Shown here: piece by piece, positions 1 to 12,955 of the stretch | Position numbering within the stretch: the first letter of the stretch is position 1 | How the letters are laid out: the number at the start of each line of letters is the position of its first letter | Assembly: GCA_013396915.1 (NCBI GenBank) | Contig: VWZL01002004.1 | Span: forward strand, 1 to 64,000 | DNA from: Stercorarius parasiticus | Lineage: Eukaryota; Chordata; Aves; Charadriiformes; Stercorariidae | DNA length: 64,000 nucleotides | Direction of reading: 5' to 3' | Position numbers and translations under genes: made by a program | Notes under the pieces: model-generated | Databases searched by the model: none | Seen by the model: the letters and a program-made list of their open reading frames with translations, nothing else | Told to the model about the DNA's origin: nothing

Positions 1-3000
1 GTGTCAAAAAGTTGTCATCAATGTACTGGAGGAGCACTGGAAGTAGAAGGTTTAGCACGCAGTTCTTTTTCTAAGACATACAGAATGTATCTGCTGATGT
101 TGTAGGCACTGAGACTGCAGTCAGAGACTTTTGAGCAGGAATGGGACACCAGTAGTGTACATTTTGTACGTGGTGCTGCTGACCCCCAGCTCTTCAAGGT
201 GAGGCTCTGCTGGCCAGATTCTATTCTCATGTGGGCTGATGCAAGGGGCCTCCTCTGGAAAGGCTCAGGTGGAAGGTATAGCACTTCTGGAAACTCTCAA
301 CCATCTTAGCACGCCTATTCTGGCATTTTAAAATTCAATTAGCATGAACATTTGACCCAAGTATTTAAATTTAAACTAGCACCCTCTCCTCTAAACATAA
401 TAGAGCTGTGAAGAGAGCAACTACTTTGGGCCAACACTGTGCATCATGTACTGCAAGAAATTTGCCAGTCTAGGTGGTAAAGGAGCAGTGAACTTATATT
501 ATGTCTTAAACAGGGTACATTGTCCTAAACTGAGTGCAAGTATATTCTGAACCTTATTCTTCATTTGCAATGTTTGGAGCCTATACTGATTAGGTGTAAG
601 CAATCTAATTGGATTATTGTACTAGAAATGTGGCCTTTGAGATTCTTTTTTTTATTGTTAGGCTTTTTAGCTCTGTTAACCTATACCATGATAAACAGCA
701 AATACTGTCAGCGTCTGTGGCACATCTTCTGTTGGGTTGACATTTTTGCATATTCTGGAAAAGAAACCAAATTACAAATGACAGCCTACAGCATTCCCCT
801 TTGCATTAGTTTGAATGAATTAAGCAGGTTATAGAACCATGTTTTCTTATGCCTTTTCGGTTGAGAGCAAATTATTGGTTTTGCCAGATCCTTGACTTCT
901 TTTGTGTGAGGCACAGGGTGTTTGCAAATCCACATTACTTCAGGGAGAGTTTAAAGAATACACCAGTTCCTAGAGGGTCCATTGCTGGATCAGGACAACA
1001 ATGGTAGACATAACAGGAATGCAAATTACTTCCATTATACAATTTTAATAAATATGATTCAAAGACAACTGTTCCTGCAGCTTGTCCAACAGGAAAAAAA
1101 AAAACCAGCTCAAGCCAACTGCTAAACAAAAATGCCAGTAGCTATGATGAATTATAATTCATTTTGGACAGGAAAGAATAAATATATGACCTAGAGGAAA
1201 AGAAAACTTCAGGCAATGTAATTAGGGGGGAAAAGATCCCATTAGTATTATGAACTATGGGCTGAGCAGCAAACTCCCAAGTGTAAGAAAAGAGGCTCCA
1301 AATCAGCAATTGTTCAAAAACAAGCTAGAAATGCATACAGGAATGATGCAGCAAGTCTTGCAAAAGGTGAGGGTCTTCAATAAAAGACAATTTCTATGAT
1401 TCTAGATGCTTATACATCTAAAATTCAGAAAAAGTATTTGATTTCACATACAGAAAAGTGCTAACAACAGCCTTAACAAGACAGTCACTTCACTGTTACA
1501 GGAACATTCTTGCCTACAGAAGATTGCTAAACAGATTTCTGCTTTCTAATGCTCAAAGAACCTCTTCCATTTGAGAGCTATTTATTTGTGCTTGTGGGCC
1601 AAACCCCAAGCTCAGGGTGATTTGCCTAGCGTTCTGCCTTTTCTGTTGTCTCATCTGCTCTGTCCTCTTCCTTTAACTTTATATCATAATTCCTCTTCTT
1701 GTTTTCCTTCTTACAAGATATTTCTTAGCCTTTAAGTCCATGTGAAATGGTTGCTAGTATTCTCTTCGTTGTCTTATTTCTGCTATAGGAGAGGCCCTGT
1801 GTCTACAACATTAAACTTCCTGTCATCAAGTACAAATCTTAAATCACCCATCAATTTCTACATATCCATTAATTGATCCATCCTTTCTTCAGTGCTGTAG
1901 TATATTTTCTTCTTTTTCCTCCTTATTCAGACCATACCGCTTTCCACGGGATTAAGGCTGGTTGTGAGACACTGTTTTAGTGCTTCAATTTGTAGCTGCA
2001 GTGCCACGCAAGGAAGCATAGTGTGCTTCCCATTACTCTGCTAGCCTCAGATCATAGGATGGAAAATAGTATTCAAAGATGGATCCCTGAATGTCAGAGG
2101 TACCAATGCTTTGAAAGTTAATTTGGTAATTTACTATTTCCCTATTCCTAACCTCATAAGATATTATTTTTTTTTTAATTATGGAAGATAACACTGGGTC
2201 ATGTTATCATCACTGGATTCCAGTAAAATTAATGCTATGTGTTAGATTTAAACTAGTCTTAACCGTCTACTGGCAGTGAGACCTACATCTACTGATGTGT
2301 ACTATTTAAACCAGTAGCAGACTCTGTGGAACTTAATGCTGTGGCGCGTCATTGTTTCAGATGTACGTAGATTGCAATTTGAAGTTGTTGTGTTGATTTT
2401 TACTGTATGTTTCTTACATTACAGAGTAAGCTTGCTGAAATTCAGAGGAGATATGCAATAACAAACATTAAGTGCACTATTTACTATTCTAGGGTCTTGG
2501 TTTTGCTTCTGTAACTAGTCACTAAGGTTAAATGTGTGGAGAGTGGAAGTTACAGAAGCTATTATCAATGAGTGGGAGCAGGGTTGCATTGCTGTGCCGA
2601 GATACATAGCGACAAACAGCACATAAAATAATAGACTGGAGTGAAGGCAGAGGAGTGGCCTCTGCTCTGTTGGCTGCCAAAGTCAAGCTCTTGTGGACTG
2701 ATGAAAGGAATGTGCTCCAGAGGTGGGGCCATACTTAATGAGATAGCTCCTCCGTGATGCTTAGAAAGTTACGACAAGAGAAGAGACAGGGAGCATGTAC
2801 AGTCTCCATTTGATGTTTCCTCCTGGAACCGTTAAATGCAAGTGTGTGCCTAGGACCTGAGGTTGTGTTGGTGGGTTTGCTTGATCCTTCTTGACACCAG
2901 TGTACACCAGAAGTCATTTTCAACACTTACCAATTGTATTTCAAAATTTAAAGGCCTTTTTAAGCACAAATGCTGTGTGGAGGAACGGCATAAGTGAGCA

Positions 3001-6000
3001 TGTGTAGAAGTGAGTGTAACAAAGTGAGGCAAAAGACAGCACTGTCTGTGTCGGGCTGACCCAAAGGATCCCATACGGGCAGCTCATGAGTGACTCCTGG
3101 CGTATCCATTAACTGCTGTCCATCTCCTGCTGGTCTTGTTCCTCCTTTAACCAAGACCATCCTGGTATGTGTGGTGCACTATGCTGGACAGCTGTGTCCC
3201 TGCTTTTATGAGGGTGGCAGGAGGGTTGCATTACTTACTCTGTCATCTCTGGTGTCTAGCCCAGGAACCCAGTTGGAGCCGATTGCCGATGTCGGCCGAG
3301 TCTGATATTCAGACTAGTGAAAAACAAAAAAAGTGATATCTGAGTGACAGCTGAAATCCCGACTATGTAAGATTCCAGAGCTAGAGACTATGTCTTCTTA
3401 TCCTGTGAGGAGACTCTGTATTTAAACGTTGGATATTAGATTAAATATTAAGGCCCAGATTCTTCATTGCATTGTACCAATGTTATTCCAGGATCAGTAT
3501 TCTGACTGCACCTTTAAATATTAAATTTCTTCTGACAGGATGGAAGCTGATATGCAACCCTTGACACTGGGCTCCCATGCTGTTTCTTATGTCACAAATA
3601 ATGACAATTGCCAGAAACAGTGACTAGCAGCAGCAAGAAACTCTGCAATATTCACTGTAATTGCATTTTATATTTTCAGTTATAATTTACAGTTTTAAAG
3701 CGTTGAAAAATGAGCATCCTGACATGAGCGCTCAGTATCATGTAGCAAGCCACTGGGAACAGGGAAGTTTTTCTTTCAAGATTCAACAAAAACAGTCCCT
3801 TACTGTGTGACAGAAACAAGCTGCACCAAACCTGCCAATGATTCAGCATGTTTTTCTAAATTCAAACTGGGCTGCAGCCTAAAGTTTGCAGTAGGGATTC
3901 AAACCCTGCAGGGAAACACCAGAGGCTCAAGCCTTTCTCCCAGCATCCGTCACAGTGCCAGGTAGGGAACCAAATGAGTAGCAAAACACTCTCTGTACTA
4001 AAATAGCTTAACAAATGGCTCCAGGGCACACAGAGAGAGGCCAATACACAGCATTAATTAGCCTAAAAGTAATTAGCAAAATATTGCTGAAAAATCATAA
4101 GTGGCGCAACTGAGAGCTGGATGAGTTTTTGAACTCAGCAATATGAAAACCCATGTGTAGTGACTGTGAATTTGATGCACATTGGGAGGTTTCAGCGACA
4201 AGCAGACCAGTTTTGACGGAAAGAGAGAAACATAGTATAAAGTATAATTTGCTGTAGAAATGAAAGGCTCTGAACAAAATATACATTTTTCCAGTAAATT
4301 CCGACCTATGCAAGACAGAAAAGAAACAGACGTTACTCCTTTATTAGAATTAGTCACATGAATTGCAGTGAACGTTTTCTTGACTTTAGATGTATTTTTC
4401 TAGGTGCAAACTGTGTCGGGGCGAATCATTCCTTTTTCAAATGCTTTCATTATTCAAAAGTTTTGGACAAATACTTATGAGACTAGATTTCTGCATATAG
4501 ATCATGCATGAATAGCCTGTCCTTAGTTTTACTTCCCACATTCAATATTTAGTATGACATCCTTGAGCTACGTGATCCAATAGGAAATGAAGAACATGTT
4601 TATCGTACTTTTCTAAACACCGGAGTCTAACGTGACTGGAGAGTCAAGGCATTTTTGACACTTTTTTTTTTTCCCCTGTTTCATAGAATTTGTGAAGTGT
4701 TAAAGTGATTAGGACTTCATATGAGAACTTAGGCTCCTAAATCACTTCAGAGTCAGGAGAAATATATTCTCTCTAAAAAGTTACTGTTTGGTGTATCTGT
4801 TACCACAGATCAAGCTAGAAAGCTATAGTATGCGGGATCCTCCAGCAGGGATGAGGGTTCTCCCTTTCTGTGCTCATGACGTTCTTGTCTGATGCTTTCA
4901 GCAATATCCTTTAACAGCATCGGGGATTGGCTTCCAGTGTATAGTTACATCATCTGGCACATTGCTCCTATGTAGTTCTGGTTTTGTGACTATTTTCTTC
5001 CCCAATATAACTGCTTGAAATGAAGATGATCTGGTTTAAATTTCTAGTTCAATTACAGCTTTCCCTCAGCAACTCTAGTTTGTCCCTTTTTTCCTGATCA
5101 GTTTCTTCTCCATCAACTTTCTGAGGTTGCTTAAAAAGTAGATACGTGAGTTTTTGCAACAGGTAATTTCCTGTAAATACAGACTTGACTTTAAAAGTCT
5201 TTATTATTATGGCATGTATGGGCCTTACCTAGGTGACATCCAGGTCAGACTCTGATCAGACGTAGACTTTGTGTAAGGCTGGGAACAGTTTAGCATCTCA
5301 ATAAATGCATTAGTGTAAATGGAAAGTGCAACGTGTTTATCCAAACTGGTTTTAGTGCTCATCCAGCCAGGGACAAATAAAGAAGTTGAACATCAGCATG
5401 CAGTTAATTTAATTTAGATGAATTTTGAAATAATCACGTATTCTTAACTGACTCACAGGAAAAATTAACCTGAACATAGACATAGTAAGAGATCATGCTC
5501 TGCTTGTAGGCATTCTTTGAGCTGGAAAGCCAGTGTAACTCAATACATAATTCTTTCATGAGTTAGTCACGTAGCTCTACTGCTGACATAATTTAGTGCT
5601 GGCAAAGCTTTTCACATATCAAATGGTATGATGCAGGTGCACAGCACTGCTTGTACTAAACAGGAAATTCCCTGGGCTTAAATCTTGATTAGATCTGACC
5701 TGATTCTTCATCTATGCTTGCTCTTTTTGTTAACCGTTCTTTCACACTTCAAATAACTTTTCAAAAACTTCTCTATAATTCCAAAATTTGGCTCATTTTT
5801 TGTTTCTTGCTAAAACATCCAGATTCTAAACTCTGCATTTTAGAAATTCACCTTCAAGTATAAACATGCAGGTACTTCTGCTGACCTGCACATACTTGTA
5901 CCCGACTCACATTTGCTTAAGTAAGCAAAGTTACGGAAAATGTCACTGACTAATATGAAAAGAGCAGATGTAGTGCCCAATTCTTTTGTATAAACCAGAT

Positions 6001-9000
6001 TGAATCAAGAGCTAAGGGTCTTAGCAAAAAAAAAAAAAAAAAATCTTCATGCAACTTCCAAAGAAACACTTATTCAGTGACGTGGTAGTATATGTCGTTG
6101 TGAAGTCAAATGCCAAAGGCTGTATTATTGAAGAATCCAGGAGTGGACAGTAAGGGTGTATGCATACAGTTATGACATAACTTTAGTCAGAAGAAAGGCT
6201 GATGCCTTTTTCTTTCTGCTGCTGTTCAAAAGACACCTGTGATGAGTCTGAAGGGCACATCTTTGTTCCAGTTTCAACAGCTAGGTTGTATTTTGCAATA
6301 TCGTCATCCTTCAAGTTCCTGGAAGACAACCAGTTGACTGCTTGGCTATGTGAGAAAGGTATCCATGGATAAACCAAAACACCTCCTCCCTTTTGCTCTT
6401 CCATTTACAGTTAGAGCAGAAGGGGATGAGAGATTCTTGCTGTTGGAGGGGATTTTGTTTTTTGTAGAAACACATATTATCGTTGGTCAGAAAATGTAAA
6501 ATCTGTTTTTATTTTCACAAGCACCGAAGCTCATTATTGCTTGAGTTACTCGTCTCTTTTTTTCTATGACTAATCCTGTATTTGTATATCCCATACTAAA
6601 TCTGTCATTTTTGATAGCACATTATGGCAATGTGTACTAGCAGGCATATGAATGAGGTTCATTGCTTCTGTTTTTGAGAAAAAGGTATATGAGGATCTGG
6701 AAACAGCTGAGCATTAAATTAATTGAAAATCAGATTCTTAATTCTCTTAGGGAGTAAGTTGCTACAAAATGTTAAGATACCAAACAGAAGCTCAATATCA
6801 GATAGACAGACTATACCTGATATACTTTATGCATTCTCAGAGATTACAAGAATGAGGAGGAAAAAAAATATATTTCTGGACTCAATCAAATGTAACATGA
6901 TCATTAGATTTGCAACAAAGGAGAATAAAGAGGAGGCAAGTAGTTAATGGCTAGATAAGGCCCAGGAAATAGCGTATCATAAAATAAATAATTAAAAAAA
7001 AAAAAAAGGAAGATCTGTACTGTTTTCTGTTTCTCTTGTGAATGTTTTCCTTTGAGAGTCATCAGACTAAACAGCAACAGTCATTCCTCAGCCCTACATA
7101 CATCTATGATAATTAAATGTTTCCTTACTGCCTGCTCCTTTTATATAGAATACCCTCTGCTGCAAAATACATTGATGGGACGACACATGATTCCTGCAGT
7201 GCAATTTTAAGAGACCAGTGAAAGAGGATTAGGTACAAATTGCGTGTGTCAAAAATCAAACCAGGTTGAAAATACCAGAAGAATGTTGGGATAAATTTTG
7301 ATGTGTTAAAAATGCCTAGGCAGCATGGAAAAGAATTTCTTGCAGGAATATAAATTATGTGAATGGAAATTTAGTTATAGTGATTGTGTAGACATAAGCA
7401 GTTAGCTTGTGTCAGTAGCAAACATGGCAAAAGGGCTTTAAGAGGGAGATGGTACACAAAAGTTTCAAGATGGAAAAGGAGACAAATGGTACCTAGTGGA
7501 GATGCCTAACCTAGGTCCTGGAAGTGAGAGAGCTGTGGGTGAACGCAGCCTCCTGCCCAGCCAGCCCTGCTGCCAGTCTCTGGTATCGCAAAGTGGGTCT
7601 GGGGAGCATTGGATTCAGAGTGGTTTCAGTTAATTATGTTGCTGACTTGCTTGGGATCTGCTATGTCAAATAGGTCTGGCACTTCTAGAACATCATTAGA
7701 GCCTTTAAAAAAAAAAAAAAAAGTCAGTTAAATTATGAATCAATATGTCTTTTAACATACAATAATAACGTATTTATGTAAAAATTAATAAAACAATCTT
7801 CTGACCCCCTAATACCAGCCACTTTTCTCAAATGGTCTTATTGAGTAGTCATATACCTTCATCCAAGCAATAGAAGTGGTCATGGTTGTCCAATGTTTGA
7901 TGTGTCTTACTGAAAGCAGTTTTATTTACAGAATTCTTTTTTTTCTGGGAAGCAGGAGAATTCCTCAAGGAGCAGCTGTTTCCTTTCTATGCAAAATGTA
8001 GAAAGCTATGGTGTACTCAAATGCTTTGACTTTGTTACATGTTATAAATGCTCAAACTATGAGATCTAAAACAATATTTAGTCTGGAATACGCTGAAAGA
8101 CAGAATATTTAGATTCAAGAGCTTTATTTTTTTTCTGTGGAAAAGTAGAGCGGAACAGCTATTTATACAGTTTGTATGTAGGGTTGCACTCGGATTTGAA
8201 TTACCTTAATTATTTGTACATTGCGAGTCTTCAGTTTAGACTTAATCCTAAAAACAAGTCCAACTAAATATTTTTCTATATAAATGGTATTTATTTACAC
8301 ATGGGATTCATCAACTCTTCTGTGATAATGATAGTGAGAATTTGCTATTCGCTAATTTTGAAGTAACATGATTTAAAAAATATGGGTCAGTAATTGTATC
8401 CATTCTTAAGCTTTAGGGGATGTGTTTGGCTTAAGAAAAGCCTACAATATGTTTTCCATGCAAACATGCAAGGTATCTACCTAATTCTGCCACTGCCGGT
8501 CACCTGTGACCTAACAACATTTGCTGAAAAAGATACAACCAAGAAATGCAAAAATAAACAAAATACTTGGCATTTGCAAAGTTTTCTTTATCCCAAGATT
8601 ATAAAGCGGTTTACAAAAAATGCTGAAAAGCTAGACTGCGAAGCATCTCTCCTTCAGCTGCTGGGTTGAGGTGTTTTTCCCCTTGGAAAGCATTAGATGT
8701 ATTTGTCAAATTACTGGAAATTGTGAACAGATTATGTGTTAATCTGTGCTAATTAATTTCTTTTGCCTCCACAAAATTTCCATGTCTTTACAGGCTACTG
8801 GGCTGCATTTGCAGAGTGGCTACTATCCTTAAGAAGAGGTTAGAGATATCATACTCCACAGGGTGACGTTGTCCCCTAAGTGCTGTTTACATCCTAAATA
8901 CATTGACAGCAGCTGTGTTCACGACCAGGGTGGTCTGGTGCATAAGGCTTAAAGGTGGGAGTGGGGAGAGCTTGCTTCCACTCCAGAATCTGTCACTGGC

Positions 9001-11979
9001 TTCTTCCTGGACTAAAGTTTCTCTCCATGTGTCTTTCACTTAGCATTGTCTTCGTCTTGTAGCTGGTTTACACAGAACGTAGTAGATGTAGACTGATTAA
9101 GACCTCGGTTTGAACTCTCTCAGAGCACTATCCATGACTAACAGTTTCTAATCCCTCCAGCTGTTTTGAACATTGCACCCCACTGTAGCTGATCTTGGCC
9201 TAGAATCAACTTTATGTGTATTCACTACCATTTAAGCAGACTATAACAACGAGCTGTGTCTGGGTATGGCATCCTTAATATGAATTAATAAAATCTGAGT
9301 AATACAGAGACCTGTAGCCCATCAGCATGGGTTACTGACACTGCATAGGCACGTGTACCTTTTCTTTGTTCTGTGCTCTGGCTTCACACATGGTCTCGGT
9401 GACCAAAGTTCAAAGCCTCAGTCTCCTTTTTCAAGGCATTCAGCGGTCTGACCCCAGTGGTATTCAAGACCAAAAGCATCTGTCCTTTAAAGACCTGAGA
9501 TGAAGACAGGGGTGGATGATTCTGTATAACTGTCTTTTTATTTTTGGAATAAGGTTCTTTCTGATCACTTGAGACACCTCAAGTGTCAAAAATGCAACCT
9601 GTGATCCTGAAACCTGTAAGAATTGGAAAACCATGAGAGCAACGTTTTATAGAAAACATGGAATGTGAGGAAAAGAAAGAGAAATAAAATTTCAAGTCCA
9701 GGCAAGAGTAAGAATCTCTGGATTATAGCTTCCCACCTTGCTAGCAAGAAAAATAAATAAATCCCCCATTTCTGTCATGCAGTTATGTTTTTTTGCTTCC
9801 ATGGCAGCCTGTGCGCTGGACACAACGTATCAGGCCTGATTGTAGGAGCACTGTGGACCACCAGCGAGGGAGCTGATTGAGGGCTGGTGCTATAACCTGC
9901 TCCAGGGAAGGATGTGAGCTCACGTGGTGTGACACAGTCCTGGCTGCACATCCTACAGATTCACGCTGGGGCTGTGTCCAGTTCAGGCACCTGCTCAAGT
10001 GTGATCTCCAAACCATCCACAAAATCTGCCTTCGACCTATGAAGGTTAACTTTCTGAATCGTGGGTCCGCTGAGCTAAGTGGAAGTATGCCCTTTAAGAA
10101 TACACACAGATATGTCTCTGATGTATTTAGATTAATATCGTTACAGAAAATAAACACCTTTGTTTCTCCCTTTGGAGCTAATAAACAACTATCTGCAACG
10201 CCTGTCAAGGAGACTTTCAGAAAAATTTGGAAGAATGGATTGTGTGGCTTCTTAAATTCCTTCAGCATACAGTAATCTTTACTCTCTTCCTTGCAGATGG
10301 CTTATCATCCTCTTCTCACCATAATTGAATATAAATATGACACACTGCAGTACACTGGAGAAAGAACAAAAAATTTTCCACTAAGAAACAGTTTTTCCCT
10401 AAGAGAGATAATCATGCCTCTTCCCTTTAATTATTGATTTTACAAAGTATTGGCAGTAGTGAAATGGGTTTGAGATTGTTGTCTTTGCACAACTGTAAAC
10501 AAGGTAAAAATAATTCAGATTAGATGTGTTTGTAATAGGGTCCATATACAAAAATCAAGAAATTCAAATGATGCTTCTCACAAATTGCATTCATGTTCAG
10601 TGCAAAAGTGAAAACCTGAAGGACAGTGCTGGTACTACTGCCCGTACTGCTGACTGTCCAGGTTGCCTGACATTTCTTGTTAAATTAAGCTGTTTTAAAT
10701 TGTTTATAAATTTGCTGAACTTGAAAATTCTTTGGGCTAAAATTTTACATGTTGAATAACTACCTGAGGCTATTTTGTTTGATTCATTTTACTAGAATGG
10801 GTTTGGATGTTTCAGAGATCGTTTTCATCTTGAAGGGGAAAATACTTTATTCTTGTTAAATGAAAAAACACCTGCTAGGTTTTCCTTTAAAAGTATGCAG
10901 TGCTCTTCAGACCATTGAATATTTTAAATTTTCTTTTCTTCAGCACAATTCTTCACCAAGATGAACAAGATTTTCTTCACTGGTCAATCTGCATCAGTTC
11001 TCCCTGCCATTGACTGAATGTCAATGCTAGCGCATGGGTGGGAGTGGGGAATCTGGGGCTGGGGGTCACGGAAGATTGGGAGCTTGGAGCCTGGAGTTAA
11101 ATTGTTTTAAGTGTCTGTGGAATTGCATCCTAAAAATTCAGAGGGAACCTAGCCAAAAGTGATTCTGGGCATCCCAGCCTTCTTGGGAATTACACTGGGT
11201 TTGACAGACTAGGATGATTACTATCACACATAGACTTTGGTATAGATCAATTAGTTTAAACTGTAAAATATGGTAATGTTTAAGAAAACTGAGTCAAAAT
11301 ACAGAATAAAATTTAATCACCCTACTGTATAACCTCTTTCATGCATAGATGCAAAGGGGCTCTACAACTCCCTGATAAATGAATCTAAAAGTGCCTTTGC
11401 AACAGGTTATTACTGATATTTTATTAAATGCTGCATAACATTTTAACAATATGTCGGTTCCTCAGCTGGCATATGTTTATAACTTCATTGGCTTTACTTG
11501 ATCTGAGCTGATTTTATACCAAAAGAGCATCTATTATATTTCACAACTATTTAGAGAGTAACAGCTTTATGATGATTATCACTGCATTATTGTCTAGAGA
11601 TCCATTTCTACCAAAAGTTAGGAAGAATAAGGACGGGTGAAAAAAGTATACCTAGTGACCCTGAATATCTTGAGGTTCTTGTTCAGGAAAAAAACTTAGC
11701 TCTGACAAAAGCACCATTCCTTGAAAAGATAATGACTAACAGCATTCTCCTAGACTGTGTAGACGCTATTTTAGCAAAAGCTGGTTTATAAGGGACTAAT
11801 AATGGTATAGTAACCTCCTTGGAACTTTGCAAATTCACTGAGCAAATGTGGGATTAATATCCTGATATATTGCGAATAGCAATATAGGATTGGTTACACT
11901 TTCTTAAAATATCACATCAAGTTCATTTCAAACAGCGGTTGAAGTAAATTTGAAGATTGGTCCTGCTTCAAACAGTAAA
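1..11979. other. AT-rich unique DNA, no gene recognised
   Basis: No coding gene, RNA gene or well-preserved mobile element is seen in this stretch. Open frames are short and resemble no protein I know. The longest pair (9783-10268 minus, 9877-10275 plus) overlap each other on opposite strands. Simple repeats include an 18-base A run at 6026-6043 and shorter A or T runs near 2167, 6995 and 7707. Slightly more GC-rich patches occur at about 3.05-3.3 kb, 7.5-7.6 kb and 8.88-9.5 kb, without recognisable content. A short motif near 4690-4760 resembles old amniote repeats but is too decayed to name. Confidence 0.6.
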
Positions 11980-12915
11980 GGACTCCCAAAGGAAGGGTGC
12001 CAAAGAGTCATCTGAAAATTTCTTCATGTAGGACTAGGCTGGAGGTGGGTGTCTTAGGCTAAAAGTAAGCTAATGCTAAAGGCTAGGGCTAGGATTAAGG
12101 ATGGGAGAGAAACAAAGCCTAGCATTCCAGTTGGAGTGGGACTGCAATAAAGCTGCCAAAGGAAAGCACAGGCTGCAGAAAGACTTCTCCCTGCAGAAAT
12201 TCATCATGTAGGGATGGGGACCTTGGGCTAAGTCTCAGCCTTAGGTCACCTTGATCTAAGGTCAAGGATTATGCTTAGGACTGGGGATGGCAGAGAGACT
12301 AAGTTTATGGCATCCTTTGGAGCGGGGGTGCCAAAAACATTGTCCACTGAGGACTTCTTCATGTGGCACTAGGCTGTGTCTTGACCTAAGGTTTAGTCTA
12401 TGCCAATGCCTAGGATTAGGATGGTGAACTGAGGAGAGACAAAGCTTAGGGCTGCAGGTAGACTGAGACTGTAAATGGGCCAAAAGGAGGCTGTAAATGC
12501 CAAAGGAGGGAGGAGGCTGCCAAAAAAGTTGTCCCCTGAGAACTTCTTCATGCAGAACTAGGTTGTGGAATTTGGGCTAAGGCTCAGCACATGTATGGGC
12601 CTAGGGCTGGGCTTGGGCAAGAGACCAAGCGTAGAGCTGTAGGTGAAGTGGGGATGTAAAGATGCTGCCAAAGAAATTGGCAGTCTTCAAGTAGATGTCT
12701 CCCTTCAGAAATTCATCATGTGTGGGAGGGCTATGGGGCCTCCTGTATGGCTCAGACATTGCCTAGGTTTAGGATTGGGGTTGGTATCGAGACAGAGCCT
12801 AGAGATGCAGTTGGATTGGGGCTGCAAAGGGACTGTCAAAGAAGGACCAAGCTGGAGAAGGATTTCTCTTGCAAGAACTTCATGTGGGACTTCATGTGGG
12901 TTTTACCAGTTAACA
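11980..12915 (+). repeat. Degenerate tandem array, unit about 155-190 bp, with telomere-like stretches
   Basis: Two independent anchors recur in order. The first, TTC(T/A)TCATGTAGG-like, has its ATGTA/ATGTG core at 12026, 12206, 12361, 12550, 12718 and 12882, giving spacings of 180, 155, 189, 168 and 164. The second, GAGACAAAGCCTAG-like, has its core at 12112, 12298, 12439, 12624 and 12792, giving spacings of 186, 141, 185 and 168. Between them each unit carries stretches such as GGGCTAAGGCTCAG and GGCTAGGGCTAGGATTAGG, then a CTGCCAAAG...CTTCTCCCTGCAGAA segment. Copies are well diverged with indels, so the array is old. It fits a decayed minisatellite or satellite remnant of five to six units. 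I cannot assign a named family. Open frames inside it (for example 12643-12984) are by-products of the repeat and not genes. Confidence 0.82.
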
Positions 12916-12955
12916 TCTAGAGTTCCATTCCAACCTATATTATTCTATGATTATG
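12916..12955 (+). mobile_element. Short CR1 LINE 3' tail
   Basis: The segment reads TTCCATTCCAACC, a short spacer, then ATTCTATGATT. This corresponds to the terminal part of avian CR1 elements (a CCCTTCCAACC-like block followed by the ATTCTATG-type tail). Only about 40 bases are recognisable, and the tail directly follows the tandem array. It is either a heavily 5'-truncated insertion or the remnant of a longer CR1 in which the array lies. The short length limits confidence. Confidence 0.6.

Noticed and set aside
1388..1403. TTTCTATGATTCTAG resembling a CR1 tail
   Set aside because: No CR1 body precedes it, so the short motif is likely chance.
4690..4760. CTTAGGCTCCTAAATCACTTC motif resembling old amniote repeat ends
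   Set aside because: The match is too short and diverged to name a family.
10297..10435. 46-codon frame starting ATGGCTTATCATCC directly after an acceptor-like pyrimidine tract
   Set aside because: The tract looks like a 3' splice site, but the peptide is unrecognised and no donor or partner exon can be shown.
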